Assembly (NCBI GenBank): GCA_904846265.1
Contig: CAJHAA010000015.1
Location: 1-64,000 of the forward strand
Direction: 5' to 3'
Source of the DNA: Psychrobacter immobilis
GTDB taxonomy: Bacteria; Pseudomonadota; Gammaproteobacteria; Pseudomonadales; Moraxellaceae
Length of the DNA stretch: 64,000 nucleotides
The first letter of the stretch is position 1; every line of letters begins with the position of its first letter. Below are positions 49,559-59,066 of this stretch, piece after piece. A program made the translations under genes and the position numbers. The notes under the pieces were generated by a model, which searched no databases, had not been told where the DNA came from, and saw only the letters and a list, made by a program, of their open reading frames with translations.

Positions 49559-50130
49559 AGCAGTTCCTATAAACAGAGAGTTTCTATCGTATAAAGTAGC
49601 AGTATGACACAGCACAAAGTTATAACACGGCAAAAGTCATAGAAAGTAGGCTGTAGAATATGATATCTAAAAGTCAGTGCAAATCATGATTAATAATACT
49701 GAACACACTATTTTAGCAGAATGAGGTAATTTTGTGCGTGGTTTACCGCTTGGTCGTGGCAGTAAATGTTAGGGTTTGCTATGATGAGGCTAGATGATAT
49801 TTAGTACGTACAAACCCTAGGGCGTGTCCTCAATTCAATCGATAGTTATCTAAATGGGTTAAAAATGGCTAAATCTTGCCAAACGGCGTCAAATAGCTGA
49901 CTAATATCTCGATATTATCTGCGCTATTTTCCTTGTTTGACTGCAATTTACCTCATTTTTATCGCCATTTTTAAAATGAGGACACGCCCTAATACCTTGA
50001 TATCTTTTGTATATATCATTTTCTAATACATTTTTTGCTAGCGCTGACCCAGACACTAGTAAAATATTTAGACATGTTTCGCCTTATTTATTGACCGCTT
50101 TTCACTGATAAAAACTGATAGAGAGTAGCC
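49559..50130. other. Intergenic region with MITE C and inverted repeat
   Basis: 572 bp with no gene. It holds MITE copy C and, just left, a 9-bp inverted repeat TAGGGTTTG (49770-49778) / CAAACCCTA (49811-49819), whose right arm abuts the MITE junction. The hisB promoter must lie between 49991 and 50130. No other element was recognised. Confidence 0.5.
49819..49990. mobile_element. MITE copy C (about 170 bp)
   Basis: Perfect 13-bp terminal inverted repeats AGGGCGTGTCCTC (49819-49831) and GAGGACACGCCCT (49978-49990), with TA at both junctions. The internal sequence is highly similar to copy B in the same orientation, including AAAAATGGCTAAAT and TTTGACTGCAATTTA. It is noncoding, so movement would need a transposase supplied elsewhere in the genome. 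Confidence 0.92.
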
Positions 50131-50796
50131 ATGACCGCCAATGCAATGACGACTGCTGATACACCTGAGCAAAATGCACCAAAAAACCTAAATCTACATG
50201 GTCGCCCTGAACGTATTGCGACCGTTGAGCGCATTACTGCTGAGACCCAAGTGACTTGTACCGTCAATCTTGATGGTACGGGTCAAGGGGTTGTAGATAC
50301 TGGCGTACCGTTTTTGGATCATATGATTGACCAAATCAAGCGTCACGGTTTGTTTGACTTAGAAATTAAATGCAACGGTGATACCTTTATCGATGACCAT
50401 CATAGCGTTGAAGACACTGGTATTACCCTTGGACAAGCATTTAACAAAGCATTGGGCGATAAAAAGGGCATTCGTCGTTATGGGCACTTTTATGCGCCGC
50501 TAGATGAGGCATTGACCCGCGCTGTCGTCGATCTATCAGGACGTCCGGGTTTACACATGGACATTCCCTTTACCCGCTCGCACGTCGGTAATTTCGATGT
50601 TGACCTGTTTAGTGAATTCTTTTATGGTTTTGTGAACCATTCTTGGATGACGGTGCATTTAGACAATCTAAAAGGCAAAAATAGCCATCATCAAATCGAG
50701 TCTACCTTTAAAGCGTTTGCTCGTGCGCTACGTATGGCCTGTGAATATGATGAGCGTGCACTCAATACTCTGCCATCGACTAAAGAGGCGTTTTAA
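50131..50796 (+). CDS. hisB: Imidazoleglycerol-phosphate dehydratase
   Basis: HisB dehydrates imidazole glycerol phosphate in histidine synthesis. Metal-binding motifs [25 protein letters not shown] and [23 protein letters not shown] are complete. At 221 aa it is the monofunctional dehydratase without the N-terminal phosphatase of E. coli HisB. The ~20 N-terminal residues are a nonconserved leader. Its stop overlaps the hisH start (TAATG), implying translational coupling. Confidence 0.96.
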   Translation: MTANAMTTADTPEQNAPKNLNLHGRPERIATVERITAETQVTCTVNLDGTGQGVVDTGVPFLDHMIDQIKRHGLFDLEIKCNGDTFIDDHHSVEDTGITLGQAFNKALGDKKGIRRYGHFYAPLDEALTRAVVDLSGRPGLHMDIPFTRSHVGNFDVDLFSEFFYGFVNHSWMTVHLDNLKGKNSHHQIESTFKAFARALRMACEYDERALNTLPSTKEAF

Positions 50797-51440
50797 TGGC
50801 TAAAGTAACCAAAGTAGCGCTACTAGATTATGGCATGGGTAATTTGCACTCTGCTAGCAAAGCACTATCGGTAGTTGGGGCGGATGTTTCTATTACCAAT
50901 GATCCTAAAGTCGTCGCGGCAGCAGACAAGATCGTCTTCCCCGGTGTTGGTGCGATGCGTGACTGTATCGCTGGCATGCATGAAGCAGGGATTGATGACG
51001 TCATACGCCATGCGGTGTTTAATAAGCCTGTTATGGCCATCTGTGTGGGCATGCAGGCATTGTTTGAGCAGTCCGCTGAAAATGGTGGTACAGACTGCTT
51101 GGGTATCTTAAACGGCACTGTAGAAGCGTTTGACCCTACGTGGAAGGATCAACAGGGCACTACCATCAAAGTGCCACACATGGGCTGGAACACCATTAGC
51201 GGTATGGATTTTGACCATCCATTGTGGCATGGTATTCAAAACAACGCGCATTTTTACTTTGTGCACAGCTATTACTGCGAGCCTACTGATAGCTCACAAG
51301 TGGCGGCGATATGTGACTATGGTCAACCGTTTTGTGCCAGTGTCATCCAAGACAATTTATTTGCCACCCAGTTTCACCCAGAAAAAAGTCATACTGCTGG
51401 CTTGCAGTTGTTGAAAAATTTCGTCGAGTGGAATGTGTAA
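50796..51440 (+). CDS. hisH: Imidazole glycerol phosphate synthase glutaminase subunit
   Basis: HisH supplies ammonia from glutamine to HisF. The class-I amidotransferase triad is visible: C83 in [11 protein letters not shown], and H194 and E196 in FHPEKSH. N-terminal [12 protein letters not shown] is typical. Length 214 aa is normal. It overlaps hisB by one base; hisA/hisF are not in the window, so the his genes are split. A terminator follows at 51479. Confidence 0.96.
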   Translation: MAKVTKVALLDYGMGNLHSASKALSVVGADVSITNDPKVVAAADKIVFPGVGAMRDCIAGMHEAGIDDVIRHAVFNKPVMAICVGMQALFEQSAENGGTDCLGILNGTVEAFDPTWKDQQGTTIKVPHMGWNTISGMDFDHPLWHGIQNNAHFYFVHSYYCEPTDSSQVAAICDYGQPFCASVIQDNLFATQFHPEKSHTAGLQLLKNFVEWNV

Positions 51441-51478
51441 ATAGACGATAAATGTGAATTGAATATTTAATTTAGTAG

Positions 51479-51515
51479 AAGGTAGATTATCAATTGTATA
51501 ATCTGCCTTTTTTAT
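51479..51515 (+). terminator. Terminator after hisH
   Basis: AAGGTAGATTAT/ATAATCTGCCTT hairpin (loop CAATTGT), then T6. Confidence 0.85.
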
Positions 51516-51555
51516 GCTCAGCCATCACTTTGTAGCTGCCACTCTTTAGTTATTA

Positions 51556-51663
51556 TATAGTCAAGGAATTTTAGAATCGCTACAAGGCTATCGACCGAAG
51601 ATAGCACACTGAGTACATCTAGGGCGGGTAACACCGTAGCGGTTTAAAAGTGCTCTGACTATA
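51556..51663. mobile_element. 108-bp inverted-repeat element (candidate MITE)
   Basis: The ends TATAGTCA (51556-51563) and TGACTATA (51656-51663) are perfect 8-bp inverted repeats. The similarity continues imperfectly inwards to CGCTAC (51577-51582) and its inverse GTAGCG (51635-51640 area), giving ~28-bp diverged arms. A small internal hairpin (CTATC/GATAG) is present. Single copy in this window, noncoding, unrelated to the AGGGCGTGTC MITE family. Confidence 0.6.
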
Positions 51664-51729
51664 GTTTAGCCATCATGGTTTAGTGATACTCTCAGTCGTT
51701 TTCTACTTGCTTATATTTGGAATATCTCA

Positions 51730-52104
51730 GTGGATTTTACCGCTTTTAAAATCAATGTTATTGAAGTGTCTGGACTTGCCAAAGATGCCTTACATATCTA
51801 TGTCGGCGTCGGCATCTATCTTTTGTGTCTGCTTGTGCTGCGTCCTATCATTAAAAACCGAAGCATCAGATCATTCATGGCTTTAGTCGTCGTGACGGGC
51901 ATTGCTTTATTGGGCGAGTATTTAGATAATCGAAATACGATTGAAGCGTCAGGCATGGTGGGCTTAAGCCACGAACAGCTGGTCGCCAGCCTCCGTGATT
52001 TGATCAATACCTGCCTGCTGCCTTACGTGCTCTATGCGCTGAATAAGTGGACGAAGATATTCAGTTCATTCAATCCGTCTACTAAACTGTTAAAGCAGCG
52101 CTAA
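51730..52104 (+). CDS. Small membrane protein of unknown function
   Basis: A 124-aa protein from a GTG start (51730), with three hydrophobic segments: about 20-42 (HIYVGVGIYLLCLLVL), 48-64 (FMALVVVTGIALLGEYL) and 95-105. No family was recognised and the GTG start is not supported by a good ribosome site. It lies 66 bp after the 108-bp inverted-repeat element; 98 bp precede the next gene. It could be a real small inner-membrane protein, but confidence is moderate. Confidence 0.5.
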   Translation: MDFTAFKINVIEVSGLAKDALHIYVGVGIYLLCLLVLRPIIKNRSIRSFMALVVVTGIALLGEYLDNRNTIEASGMVGLSHEQLVASLRDLINTCLLPYVLYALNKWTKIFSSFNPSTKLLKQR

Positions 52105-52202
52105 TATTCTGAAGTGATTTTATTTCAGATATCAAAAAAGTAAACTTAAGTAGGATTTTATGGTGTAAAATTTATAATATAAAATATATAGCAGACCATA
52201 TT

Positions 52203-53324
52203 ATGTCTTCATTTAAAATATCTACTTACATTTTTTCTTCTATCATTCTATCCCTAACGACGTTTAGCTATCATTCAGCAGTGGCAAGTCAAAACGTCAT
52301 CATTGACCTAAACAAACCCATATCGGCAGCACTTTTGGCGCAGTATAATCGTGATGGTATCGAGATTGACTACGATGATACGACTGTATTGAAGCAAGTC
52401 TACGTGACGGCAAAAGATGGGGCAATCGCACGTCAGTTACCAAGCGGCGCTGCTCGAAAGGTGAAAAGCTATGCATTTGGTGAGAAATTAGAAGTCATTG
52501 AAGATAGAAAGGACTGGTATGCGGTGCAAGACAGAATTCGTAGAGAGTATGACGAGGACAATGATGGCATTGTAGAGACAGACGTTGTTAAATGGGAAAA
52601 GGTCTTTGTGAGAAAAGAGCAAACGGGTTCTACTATACCTGCCTCGCTAACGTCCAAAGATTTAAACATACTAGCGTATCTATCCGTCGGCGAAGATTAC
52701 GAGTCTTTTGAAAATGGCAAAGTACTTAACGACTACCTGAAAATAGAGCTGATTGATAAGGCTTTTTTTGAGAAAAAACGTCCACTTGCCGTTGATTTTT
52801 TATCAAAAGATGAAAGTATTAAAAAGAGAAATGGGGTGATATCTATTCCAACTGCTGGCAAGGTAGTAACGTTCACTGATAAGAATGTAGATAATGATGG
52901 GTATCAGATTTTTGAGTATGTAGGTCAGATTGCCCCGTTAAATCAGTATTTGGTCAGTGGAGGTTACTGGGAAAGCGGTGACTATAAGATGATTGATAAA
53001 AATTCGGGTGAGACGACGCAGACGTTTATAGATTATCCTCATATCTCGCCCAATAAAAAATATATCATCTCAGCCTATACCAACCCATATGAGCAATACA
53101 CCGATCTAGAGCTGTATAGAATTAAGGGAACAGACATCATCCCGGTTATGGGTGCAGGCTTTAGGCATTGGATGCCTATGGAGGAGCCAAGAGACATATT
53201 TTGGGCAAGAGACGGCTATTTATATTTAGCGGTTACTCATAGCGCTGCCTTCTGGAAAGAAAACGGCAACTTTAATGATCTTAATGATACTTTTCAATAT
53301 ATTAGGATAAAGGTAGATTTATAA
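52203..53324 (+). CDS. Exported protein with SH3-like N-terminal domain
   Basis: A 373-aa protein with a signal peptide (TM-like about 8-27, likely cut after AVA) and no lipobox. The N-terminal half includes a segment (YVTAKDGAIARQLPSGAARKVKSYAFGEKLEVIEDRKDWYAV) split here as an SH3-like domain: GAIARQ..G....YAFGEKLEVIE..KDWYAV is characteristic of bacterial SH3 folds. The C-terminal half resembles a propeller-like region (YPHISPNKKYIISAY). Specific function unknown; probably periplasmic. Confidence 0.65.
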   Translation: MSSFKISTYIFSSIILSLTTFSYHSAVASQNVIIDLNKPISAALLAQYNRDGIEIDYDDTTVLKQVYVTAKDGAIARQLPSGAARKVKSYAFGEKLEVIEDRKDWYAVQDRIRREYDEDNDGIVETDVVKWEKVFVRKEQTGSTIPASLTSKDLNILAYLSVGEDYESFENGKVLNDYLKIELIDKAFFEKKRPLAVDFLSKDESIKKRNGVISIPTAGKVVTFTDKNVDNDGYQIFEYVGQIAPLNQYLVSGGYWESGDYKMIDKNSGETTQTFIDYPHISPNKKYIISAYTNPYEQYTDLELYRIKGTDIIPVMGAGFRHWMPMEEPRDIFWARDGYLYLAVTHSAAFWKENGNFNDLNDTFQYIRIKVDL

Positions 53325-53339
53325 TTGTTAGGCTAAATA

Positions 53340-53771
53340 CTAGCGAGTAGCATCGTAAATACGCTCAAAGTTGTTTTCAGTAAACTCAAAACAGAAGTAT
53401 CCACTATCCTCATCACGATAAGCGGAGATATCTCCCTCTATACAGAATTCGTTAGAATCTTTAGAAAAAATTAGTTTTTTATAATTAACTAAGTATCCAA
53501 AAGGATAAGCTATTTGAGTTTCTGGGTTTATAACAACTAAATAACCAAAGTTATCTTCCGGAAACACTAAAACTTTATCTTTATCAAAATTGACAGTCTT
53601 GTCAGTATTTTTATAGGATATTTGATTATATTCGTCGCAAAAGTCTTCTACACCATAGTCATAGTTGCATTCCTCATTGCCATGAATCAAAACTTTATAG
53701 TTGGCGTCATCGGAATGTACAGCGCTACAACCAGACATTAGAAGTAAGACTATAGCTGACATAAGTCTCAT
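53340..53771 (-). CDS. Small lipoprotein of unknown function
   Basis: A 143-aa protein with signal peptide and lipobox LLMSGC (C15), so a predicted lipoprotein. Four or five further cysteines (near C36, C42 and in the EFCIEG and YFCFEF segments) may form disulfides. No family was recognised. It converges on the exported protein at 52203 (15-bp gap) and is separated from avtA by 100 bp on the same strand. Composition is AT-rich. Confidence 0.6.
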   Translation of the reverse strand: MRLMSAIVLLLMSGCSAVHSDDANYKVLIHGNEECNYDYGVEDFCDEYNQISYKNTDKTVNFDKDKVLVFPEDNFGYLVVINPETQIAYPFGYLVNYKKLIFSKDSNEFCIEGDISAYRDEDSGYFCFEFTENNFERIYDATR

Positions 53772-53871
53772 TTAATTATTCCTAAAATAATGTGATGGCT
53801 GTAACTGGCGTAGAGACTTTCGAATACTTTTACACTAGACCTAACTATAATTCTCAGCTCACTTGCAAAAC

Positions 53872-55203
53872 CTACCGACCATCATACAACTCACGCACTA
53901 CTTCACCAATCGCTGCAATACCATCAGTCAGCGTCTGCTCATCAGCCGCAATACTCATACGAATACATTCATGCGCATGCTGATAATCGCTGACATCGAC
54001 ACCAGGGAAGAAATACTGACTTGGTACGATGAGTGTGCCTTTTTCTTTTAAAATCTCGTACAGCTCAACCGTAGTAATCGGTAAGTCTTTAAACCACAGC
54101 CATAAAAATATCGCGCCTTCAGGCTTATGAATCATCAACGGGTAATCGCCCAATGCTTCTTTTAACAGCTTCACGGCAAGGGTCGCCTGTTTTTGATAAA
54201 ACGGCTTGATCTCATTATCGGCTAACTGCTTGATACGGTCATCTTTTACCAATGGCGTGGCAATCGCTGCACCAAAACGTGTTGGGGCTAGATTCACGAC
54301 CGCATTCATCGCGCTGACCGCTTCGATCACTTTTGCATCGGCAACGATAATACCGGTACGCATACCTGGCAGGCCAATTTTAGACAGGCTAAAGCACAGA
54401 ATCGTATTGTCATCCCACGTCAAATGCGCGTCAGAATAGATGATATTCGGGAAGGGCATACCGTAGGCATTATCGATGATAAGCGGTATGTCATAACGTT
54501 TGGCAATCTCGGCCAAATGCGCCATTTCTTCATCGGTCAGCACGTTGCCAGTCGGGTTGGTCGGGCGTGAGCAGCAAATCGCGCCGATACGGCCTTTCTT
54601 TAGCGCTGGCAAGTTCTCTAATGCGTCAAAATCGACACGATATTTAAAGAAACCTTCCTCACCATCATGAGTCACTTCATCGATATGTGGCAATACCGCT
54701 GCGAAATGCTGACCTTCGACATGCACGTCGCTATAGCCGATATACTCAGGGGTCAATGGCAGTAGAATGGATTTGTCGATAGATTCGCTTGTTTTATCTT
54801 GACTGTTTTCATCAGCGAAAGCACCGCCAAATAGATTAAATAGATAGAAAAACGCATTCTGTGAGCCATTGGTCAGGGCGATATTTTCTGAGGTGAGGTT
54901 CCAATCATAATGACGGTTAAAGAAGCCAACCAAGGCATCGATAAATGCCGCATCACCTTGTGGGTTAGAGTAGTTCGCCATGCTGATAATCGCACTACTA
55001 TTGGGTACGCCAGCATCATTGTCATTACCAAGCGCTTTATAAGTCTCCAAAAACAGCTCATTGACGGCATCAATTTTGGCAGGGTTACCACCGCCCAGCA
55101 TATTAACTGGCTGATCGCTTTTTAGTGCATCGCCCAAATCGTCCATTAATTGTGAGATGCCAGTGGGCTGGGTAAATTTTTGACCGAACTTCGAGAATTT
55201 CAT
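53872..55203 (-). CDS. avtA: Valine-pyruvate aminotransferase
   Basis: A PLP class-I aminotransferase (443 aa) interconverting valine/2-oxoisovalerate with alanine/pyruvate. N-terminal MKFSKFGQKFTQPTGISQLMDDLG is the AvtA-type start, NPTGNVL and LIIDNAYGMPFP precede the PLP lysine K275 (FSLSKIGLPG), and R-TGI follows. Length is typical. It is probably monocistronic. Confidence 0.94.
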   Translation of the reverse strand: MKFSKFGQKFTQPTGISQLMDDLGDALKSDQPVNMLGGGNPAKIDAVNELFLETYKALGNDNDAGVPNSSAIISMANYSNPQGDAAFIDALVGFFNRHYDWNLTSENIALTNGSQNAFFYLFNLFGGAFADENSQDKTSESIDKSILLPLTPEYIGYSDVHVEGQHFAAVLPHIDEVTHDGEEGFFKYRVDFDALENLPALKKGRIGAICCSRPTNPTGNVLTDEEMAHLAEIAKRYDIPLIIDNAYGMPFPNIIYSDAHLTWDDNTILCFSLSKIGLPGMRTGIIVADAKVIEAVSAMNAVVNLAPTRFGAAIATPLVKDDRIKQLADNEIKPFYQKQATLAVKLLKEALGDYPLMIHKPEGAIFLWLWFKDLPITTVELYEILKEKGTLIVPSQYFFPGVDVSDYQHAHECIRMSIAADEQTLTDGIAAIGEVVRELYDGR

Positions 55204-55581
55204 AAGGCTACCATGCTGTTTTGGAGAGAGTTATAAGGGGTTATTAATCGATAAAGTTGGGCTAGTATAGCAAATGAGGGCTATAAAATAAGCAAAGTGC
55301 GGGGCAGATATTGACTTATATGTCTATACAGCTTATGAAGCAAAAAAAGCCTTCTAGGTGAGTAGAAGGCTTTTTGGTTTGAGTAGTAAGAGGGTTGATA
55401 GCTAATCCCGCTTTATGCTTATAGTTGGCAGTCTATGGCGTACAATACCTACAAACAAAGTAATTGATAAATATAAACAAAACCTGTCAAGTATAGAAAA
55501 TAGTGTTTGAAGCTAGAGTGTATTATAATAATTTTTTTCTTCATATTTTTACTTATCATCTAATAAAATAATTGGATTATC
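55204..55581. other. Gap between avtA and membrane protein, with orphan terminator
   Basis: 378 bp. It contains the avtA promoter and a terminator hairpin (55344-55375) that is not downstream of any annotated gene, since avtA points away from it and the next gene starts after it. A short RNA ending there is possible. Confidence 0.5.
55344..55375. terminator. Orphan rho-independent terminator
   Basis: AAAAAGCCTTCT-A-GGTGAG-T-AGAAGGCTTTTT is a 12-bp stem with A and T tracts on both sides, a strong bidirectional terminator in a divergent gap. Confidence 0.8.
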
Positions 55582-56049
55582 ATGTTAAGTTATTTTTTCA
55601 AAGAAGCTAATTTTGAAATCCCAATGTATATAATAAATACAGTGGTATTTTTCTTCATTTCGATTTTATATGCTATTGTGTTTCAGAGTTCAGGAGGGAT
55701 TATTAATATTCATAATTTATATATTAATGGAGAGTCTCCCTATCATGCTATTGGAGCCATAGTTATATATGTTATCATAGCTTTAGTAATAAGGTTTTTT
55801 ATTAAAGATAAAAAAATAGGTATAATGAAAAACAGTCTTGATAATATTGTTAGGAGTACTCCTCAATTAGTCTTTAGTTTAGGTTCTACTTTATCTGGGA
55901 TATTACTTGCGACATCTGTTTTAATCCTAGTTGATTATGGTTTTAATAAATTATTCTATAAATATGCTTTAATTACTTTGGTTTATTTCTTTGTATTTAT
56001 TTTTTTTGGTTCGATAACGAAGTATATTCTTAATGAATTAAAAAAATAG
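55582..56049 (+). CDS. AT-rich membrane protein of unknown function
   Basis: A 155-aa protein with four hydrophobic segments (about 12-30, 50-68, 88-112 and 125-145) and a basic, Lys-rich cytoplasmic loop (RFFIKDKKIGIMK). No family was recognised. Base composition is markedly AT-rich and Ile-rich compared with neighbours, suggesting horizontal acquisition. It is isolated. The ATG at 55582 has no strong ribosome site. Confidence 0.55.
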   Translation: MLSYFFKEANFEIPMYIINTVVFFFISILYAIVFQSSGGIINIHNLYINGESPYHAIGAIVIYVIIALVIRFFIKDKKIGIMKNSLDNIVRSTPQLVFSLGSTLSGILLATSVLILVDYGFNKLFYKYALITLVYFFVFIFFGSITKYILNELKK

Positions 56050-56401
56050 TTCTAATAGGAAGTGTTAATTTTTATGTATACTGAATAAGTAGTGTGTACA
56101 TTACGGTAATAGATTTTCTCGTCTACTATATGATGTTTTTGTAGTAGGGTAAGACTTCTTTAATCGAGAAAAACCAGCCAGTACGCAAGAGTACTTCTGA
56201 TGAAGAAATTCATCTTTGTATATTGAGTGATTTACGGTCAGTAGGCTTTAGTAGGGCTACGTAAGTATGAGATTCATCAAACTATAGTTAATACTTCACT
56301 CATACTGTTAGATAATACATAATTGAAAAACTCCCAATCAAGGGGTTTTTCTTTATAAAGCCAAAAATAAGTGCAGTTTCATAAAATTTTTGCTACTAAT
56401 C
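56050..56401. other. Intergenic region with terminator
   Basis: 352 bp without a gene. A terminator lies at 56323-56352 (next entry). Small hairpins (AGTAC-GCAAG-GTACT near 56176) were noted but no known RNA was recognised. Confidence 0.35.
56323..56352. terminator. Terminator of the ybbP-type gene
   Basis: AAAAACTCCC-AATCAA-GGGGTTTTT, bidirectional tracts; it lies about 50 bp after the permease gene end on the minus strand. Confidence 0.8.
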
Positions 56402-59047
56402 CTAAACCATCGCCCTAACTCTCGCCATAATCCCGCGTCCAATCACCAATCTCACATAAATAATGGCAATTGCAAACAGCAATACGATTAATGCCGCGCC
56501 GCCAATAGCCAAGCTCGTCCAGGGCACACTAAACTGTAGATTAAACCATTGCGTGATAGCCGCCCATGCGCCAACACTGGCAATGACAACCGCAAAGGTC
56601 GCCGCGCTAATACCAAGTACGCCCAGCTCTAAGATATTGAGCATATATAGGTCACGCTTTTGCATGCCTAGTAATCTAAATGACGCGCTGTCCTTCATAC
56701 GATCTTGTGAGGTAGACAGCAGCGAGCTGATCAGCACCATGACGCCAGTGAGTAGGGCAAGCAAGGTAAACACATAGACCAAGCGGCTCATTTGTACCAC
56801 CAGCTCTTGGATTTGCTTGGCAATGGCAGTGCCGTCAATCGTGGTGACAGCAGGGAACTCACGTACCAGTTTGCCTTGTAGTTCTGGAATTGCATCTTCT
56901 GGTACGTGGGCGGTAGCAAACTGAATCTGCGGGGCAGCGGACAGTACAGACGGCTCAAATAAGAAATAGAAATACGGGCTTGGGCCACGCTCATAGCGCT
57001 TGCGAATACTGGTAATCTGCCCGACAATTTCGATACCTTGAATATTAAATCGTACCTGATCACCCATGCCGACATTGAGCATACTGGCGGCAGTATCTAA
57101 AATAGACAAGGGTTTGACTTGCTCATCTGTCGCATCGATAGGGGTGTATAGCGCGTCATCTGTGAGTGATTCAGTGATGTATTCGGTCTCCATGACCGTA
57201 TCTGCGTAGCTCAAATTAAAGACACGCGTGGGATCATCAAACCCATCTTCAGGCACAATATCTTTTGCCGCTACGTCATTTGCCGTTTCCACACGCGCAC
57301 GAATGACGGGATAATAAGTGACGGGTGCTTTAAGAATACTATTTATCTTGTCGTGCTGATCGGTCTGCACGTCGAGCAAAAACAAATTGGGCGCATCTTC
57401 AGGATAAGCATTAATAAACTGCGCATTGATACTGTGATTGAGTGTGGTGATGAGCGTCAGCACTGCGACCGATAGCGATAAGGTGACAAAGAACAACGCT
57501 GATTGGTTGCCTTTACGCGCAAGGTTATGAATAGCGATACGCTGCATCCAACTGACCTTGGTATTGCTCGCCAATTTGGCAAGTAGCCAGAGCCACCCAC
57601 GAGCCAGTAGCCAAAATATAGCCACGAAGCCGATCAAGCCACCCAATAACTGCGCCCCTAATGACAGCGAGCCCACTTCATAAGCAAAGAACGCATATAG
57701 CCCTACCAGTACCAAGCCATACCAGAGTAGCGGCACGCGTCGATACCAAGGCAGGTTTTGTGTCTGGGTGCTCGCCCCTTGATTGAGTAGGGTAGCGGGT
57801 TTAGTCGTGCTTAGCGCGCTCAAACCACGCTGCGCAATCAGTAACGTCAGGGCTAAGGCAATCACAATGGTCTTGATGGCACTGATTGGATTGATGGACA
57901 GCCCAACGTCGGCAGGCAAGATAGCCACCAGATAAGGCTGACCAATTTTAAGCAAACCTAGACTCAGTATAATCGCGGCGACACAAGCAATGGCAGTCGT
58001 GATGATAAGCAATTGATAGTAGCTGCGCTTGAGTGAGCCAAGCGGTTCACCTAATGCCAAACGAATGGCATTATTAGACTGCTGCTTGGTGACAAACGCG
58101 CTAATGACGCCGTACATGGCGACCGCAGAAAGTAGCAACACTGCGATGACCAGTAACTTTAAAAACATCAGTACATTATCAGAGATACGCGAGACCGAAG
58201 TGTCTGCGGACTCTGCGTCAGAGAGCTCGATATCAGGATAGTTGGTCAGGATGTCTGTGAGCGCATCACGCTGCGTCGTTATCAGTTCGGGATCGCCTGC
58301 CATCTCAATACGATAGTTTATGCGGCTACGTTGACCCAACAGATTGGTCGCTGCAAGCGAGTCTTGATGCATTAAGACACGCCCACCAAACCCAAAGGTG
58401 GTCAGCGGGCGATCAGGTTCTTTTGTCAGCACATCACTTATTGTGAACTGCGCATCGCCAATGGTAATGTGGTCGCCGACCTTGGCCTGTAGACTACTGA
58501 GCACTTCTGGCGCGACGATGACACTGTCAGAGGTTAGCTGCTCCCACAGCGGCTGTCCTGAGGCAAGCTCCGCTTTACCGTATAAGGGATACGACGGCGA
58601 GACCGCTTTAATGCTGGCAAGCAAGGTTTGCTCATCATTGACCAGCATGGCGCTAAACTGATAGTCATACACCGTCTGCGTATCGGGGATTGTTTCTACC
58701 TGCGTCAATACTTCACTTGGCCAGTCTTGCTTACTGTTTAGAATCAAATCGCCACCAACGAGCGCGCGCTGATTGTCATTGATATAGCGATCGACAGACT
58801 GCTGCACAGAATCGAGGGTTAAATAAGTGGCAAGCGACAGGGTTAATGTCAGCAGAAACAACACGGGATACACCCAGCGCTGCCACCAACTACGGCTGAG
58901 TGCCTGTGAGCCCAGTGTTTGAAAACCTAGGGTACGGGTAAATAATTGGTTTAGGATACCGCTAGGATAGCTGGACTCTTGACGCATACTGGTATCAGTC
59001 TTTTTTGTATCAGCTGGTGGTTTATTGTCTGTGGGCTTACTATTCAT
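56402..59047 (-). CDS. ABC transporter permease, YbbP/FtsX-type
   Basis: An 881-aa permease with ten hydrophobic segments in the MacB/FtsX-like arrangement: one helix near 55-75, a large periplasmic domain (~75-300), helices near 300-420, a second helix group around 455-550, another periplasmic region (~555-750) and helices near 760-870. FtsX-like domains (LLVIAVLLLSAVAMYGVISAF and LVYVFTLLALLTGVMVLISSLLS) are visible. The ATPase gene is 19 bp upstream and the tesA-type gene before it. E. coli ybbAP is divergent from tesA; here all three are co-directional. Substrate is unknown, possibly a lipid or lipoprotein. Confidence 0.9.
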   Translation of the reverse strand: MNSKPTDNKPPADTKKTDTSMRQESSYPSGILNQLFTRTLGFQTLGSQALSRSWWQRWVYPVLFLLTLTLSLATYLTLDSVQQSVDRYINDNQRALVGGDLILNSKQDWPSEVLTQVETIPDTQTVYDYQFSAMLVNDEQTLLASIKAVSPSYPLYGKAELASGQPLWEQLTSDSVIVAPEVLSSLQAKVGDHITIGDAQFTISDVLTKEPDRPLTTFGFGGRVLMHQDSLAATNLLGQRSRINYRIEMAGDPELITTQRDALTDILTNYPDIELSDAESADTSVSRISDNVLMFLKLLVIAVLLLSAVAMYGVISAFVTKQQSNNAIRLALGEPLGSLKRSYYQLLIITTAIACVAAIILSLGLLKIGQPYLVAILPADVGLSINPISAIKTIVIALALTLLIAQRGLSALSTTKPATLLNQGASTQTQNLPWYRRVPLLWYGLVLVGLYAFFAYEVGSLSLGAQLLGGLIGFVAIFWLLARGWLWLLAKLASNTKVSWMQRIAIHNLARKGNQSALFFVTLSLSVAVLTLITTLNHSINAQFINAYPEDAPNLFLLDVQTDQHDKINSILKAPVTYYPVIRARVETANDVAAKDIVPEDGFDDPTRVFNLSYADTVMETEYITESLTDDALYTPIDATDEQVKPLSILDTAASMLNVGMGDQVRFNIQGIEIVGQITSIRKRYERGPSPYFYFLFEPSVLSAAPQIQFATAHVPEDAIPELQGKLVREFPAVTTIDGTAIAKQIQELVVQMSRLVYVFTLLALLTGVMVLISSLLSTSQDRMKDSASFRLLGMQKRDLYMLNILELGVLGISAATFAVVIASVGAWAAITQWFNLQFSVPWTSLAIGGAALIVLLFAIAIIYVRLVIGRGIMARVRAMV

Positions 59048-59066
59048 TAAGATACAATCCAGTTAT

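Noticed and set aside
51618-51635. AGGGCG in the 108-bp element as a MITE end
   Set aside because: Shares just six bases with the AGGGCGTGTC family and lacks the rest of the terminal repeat.
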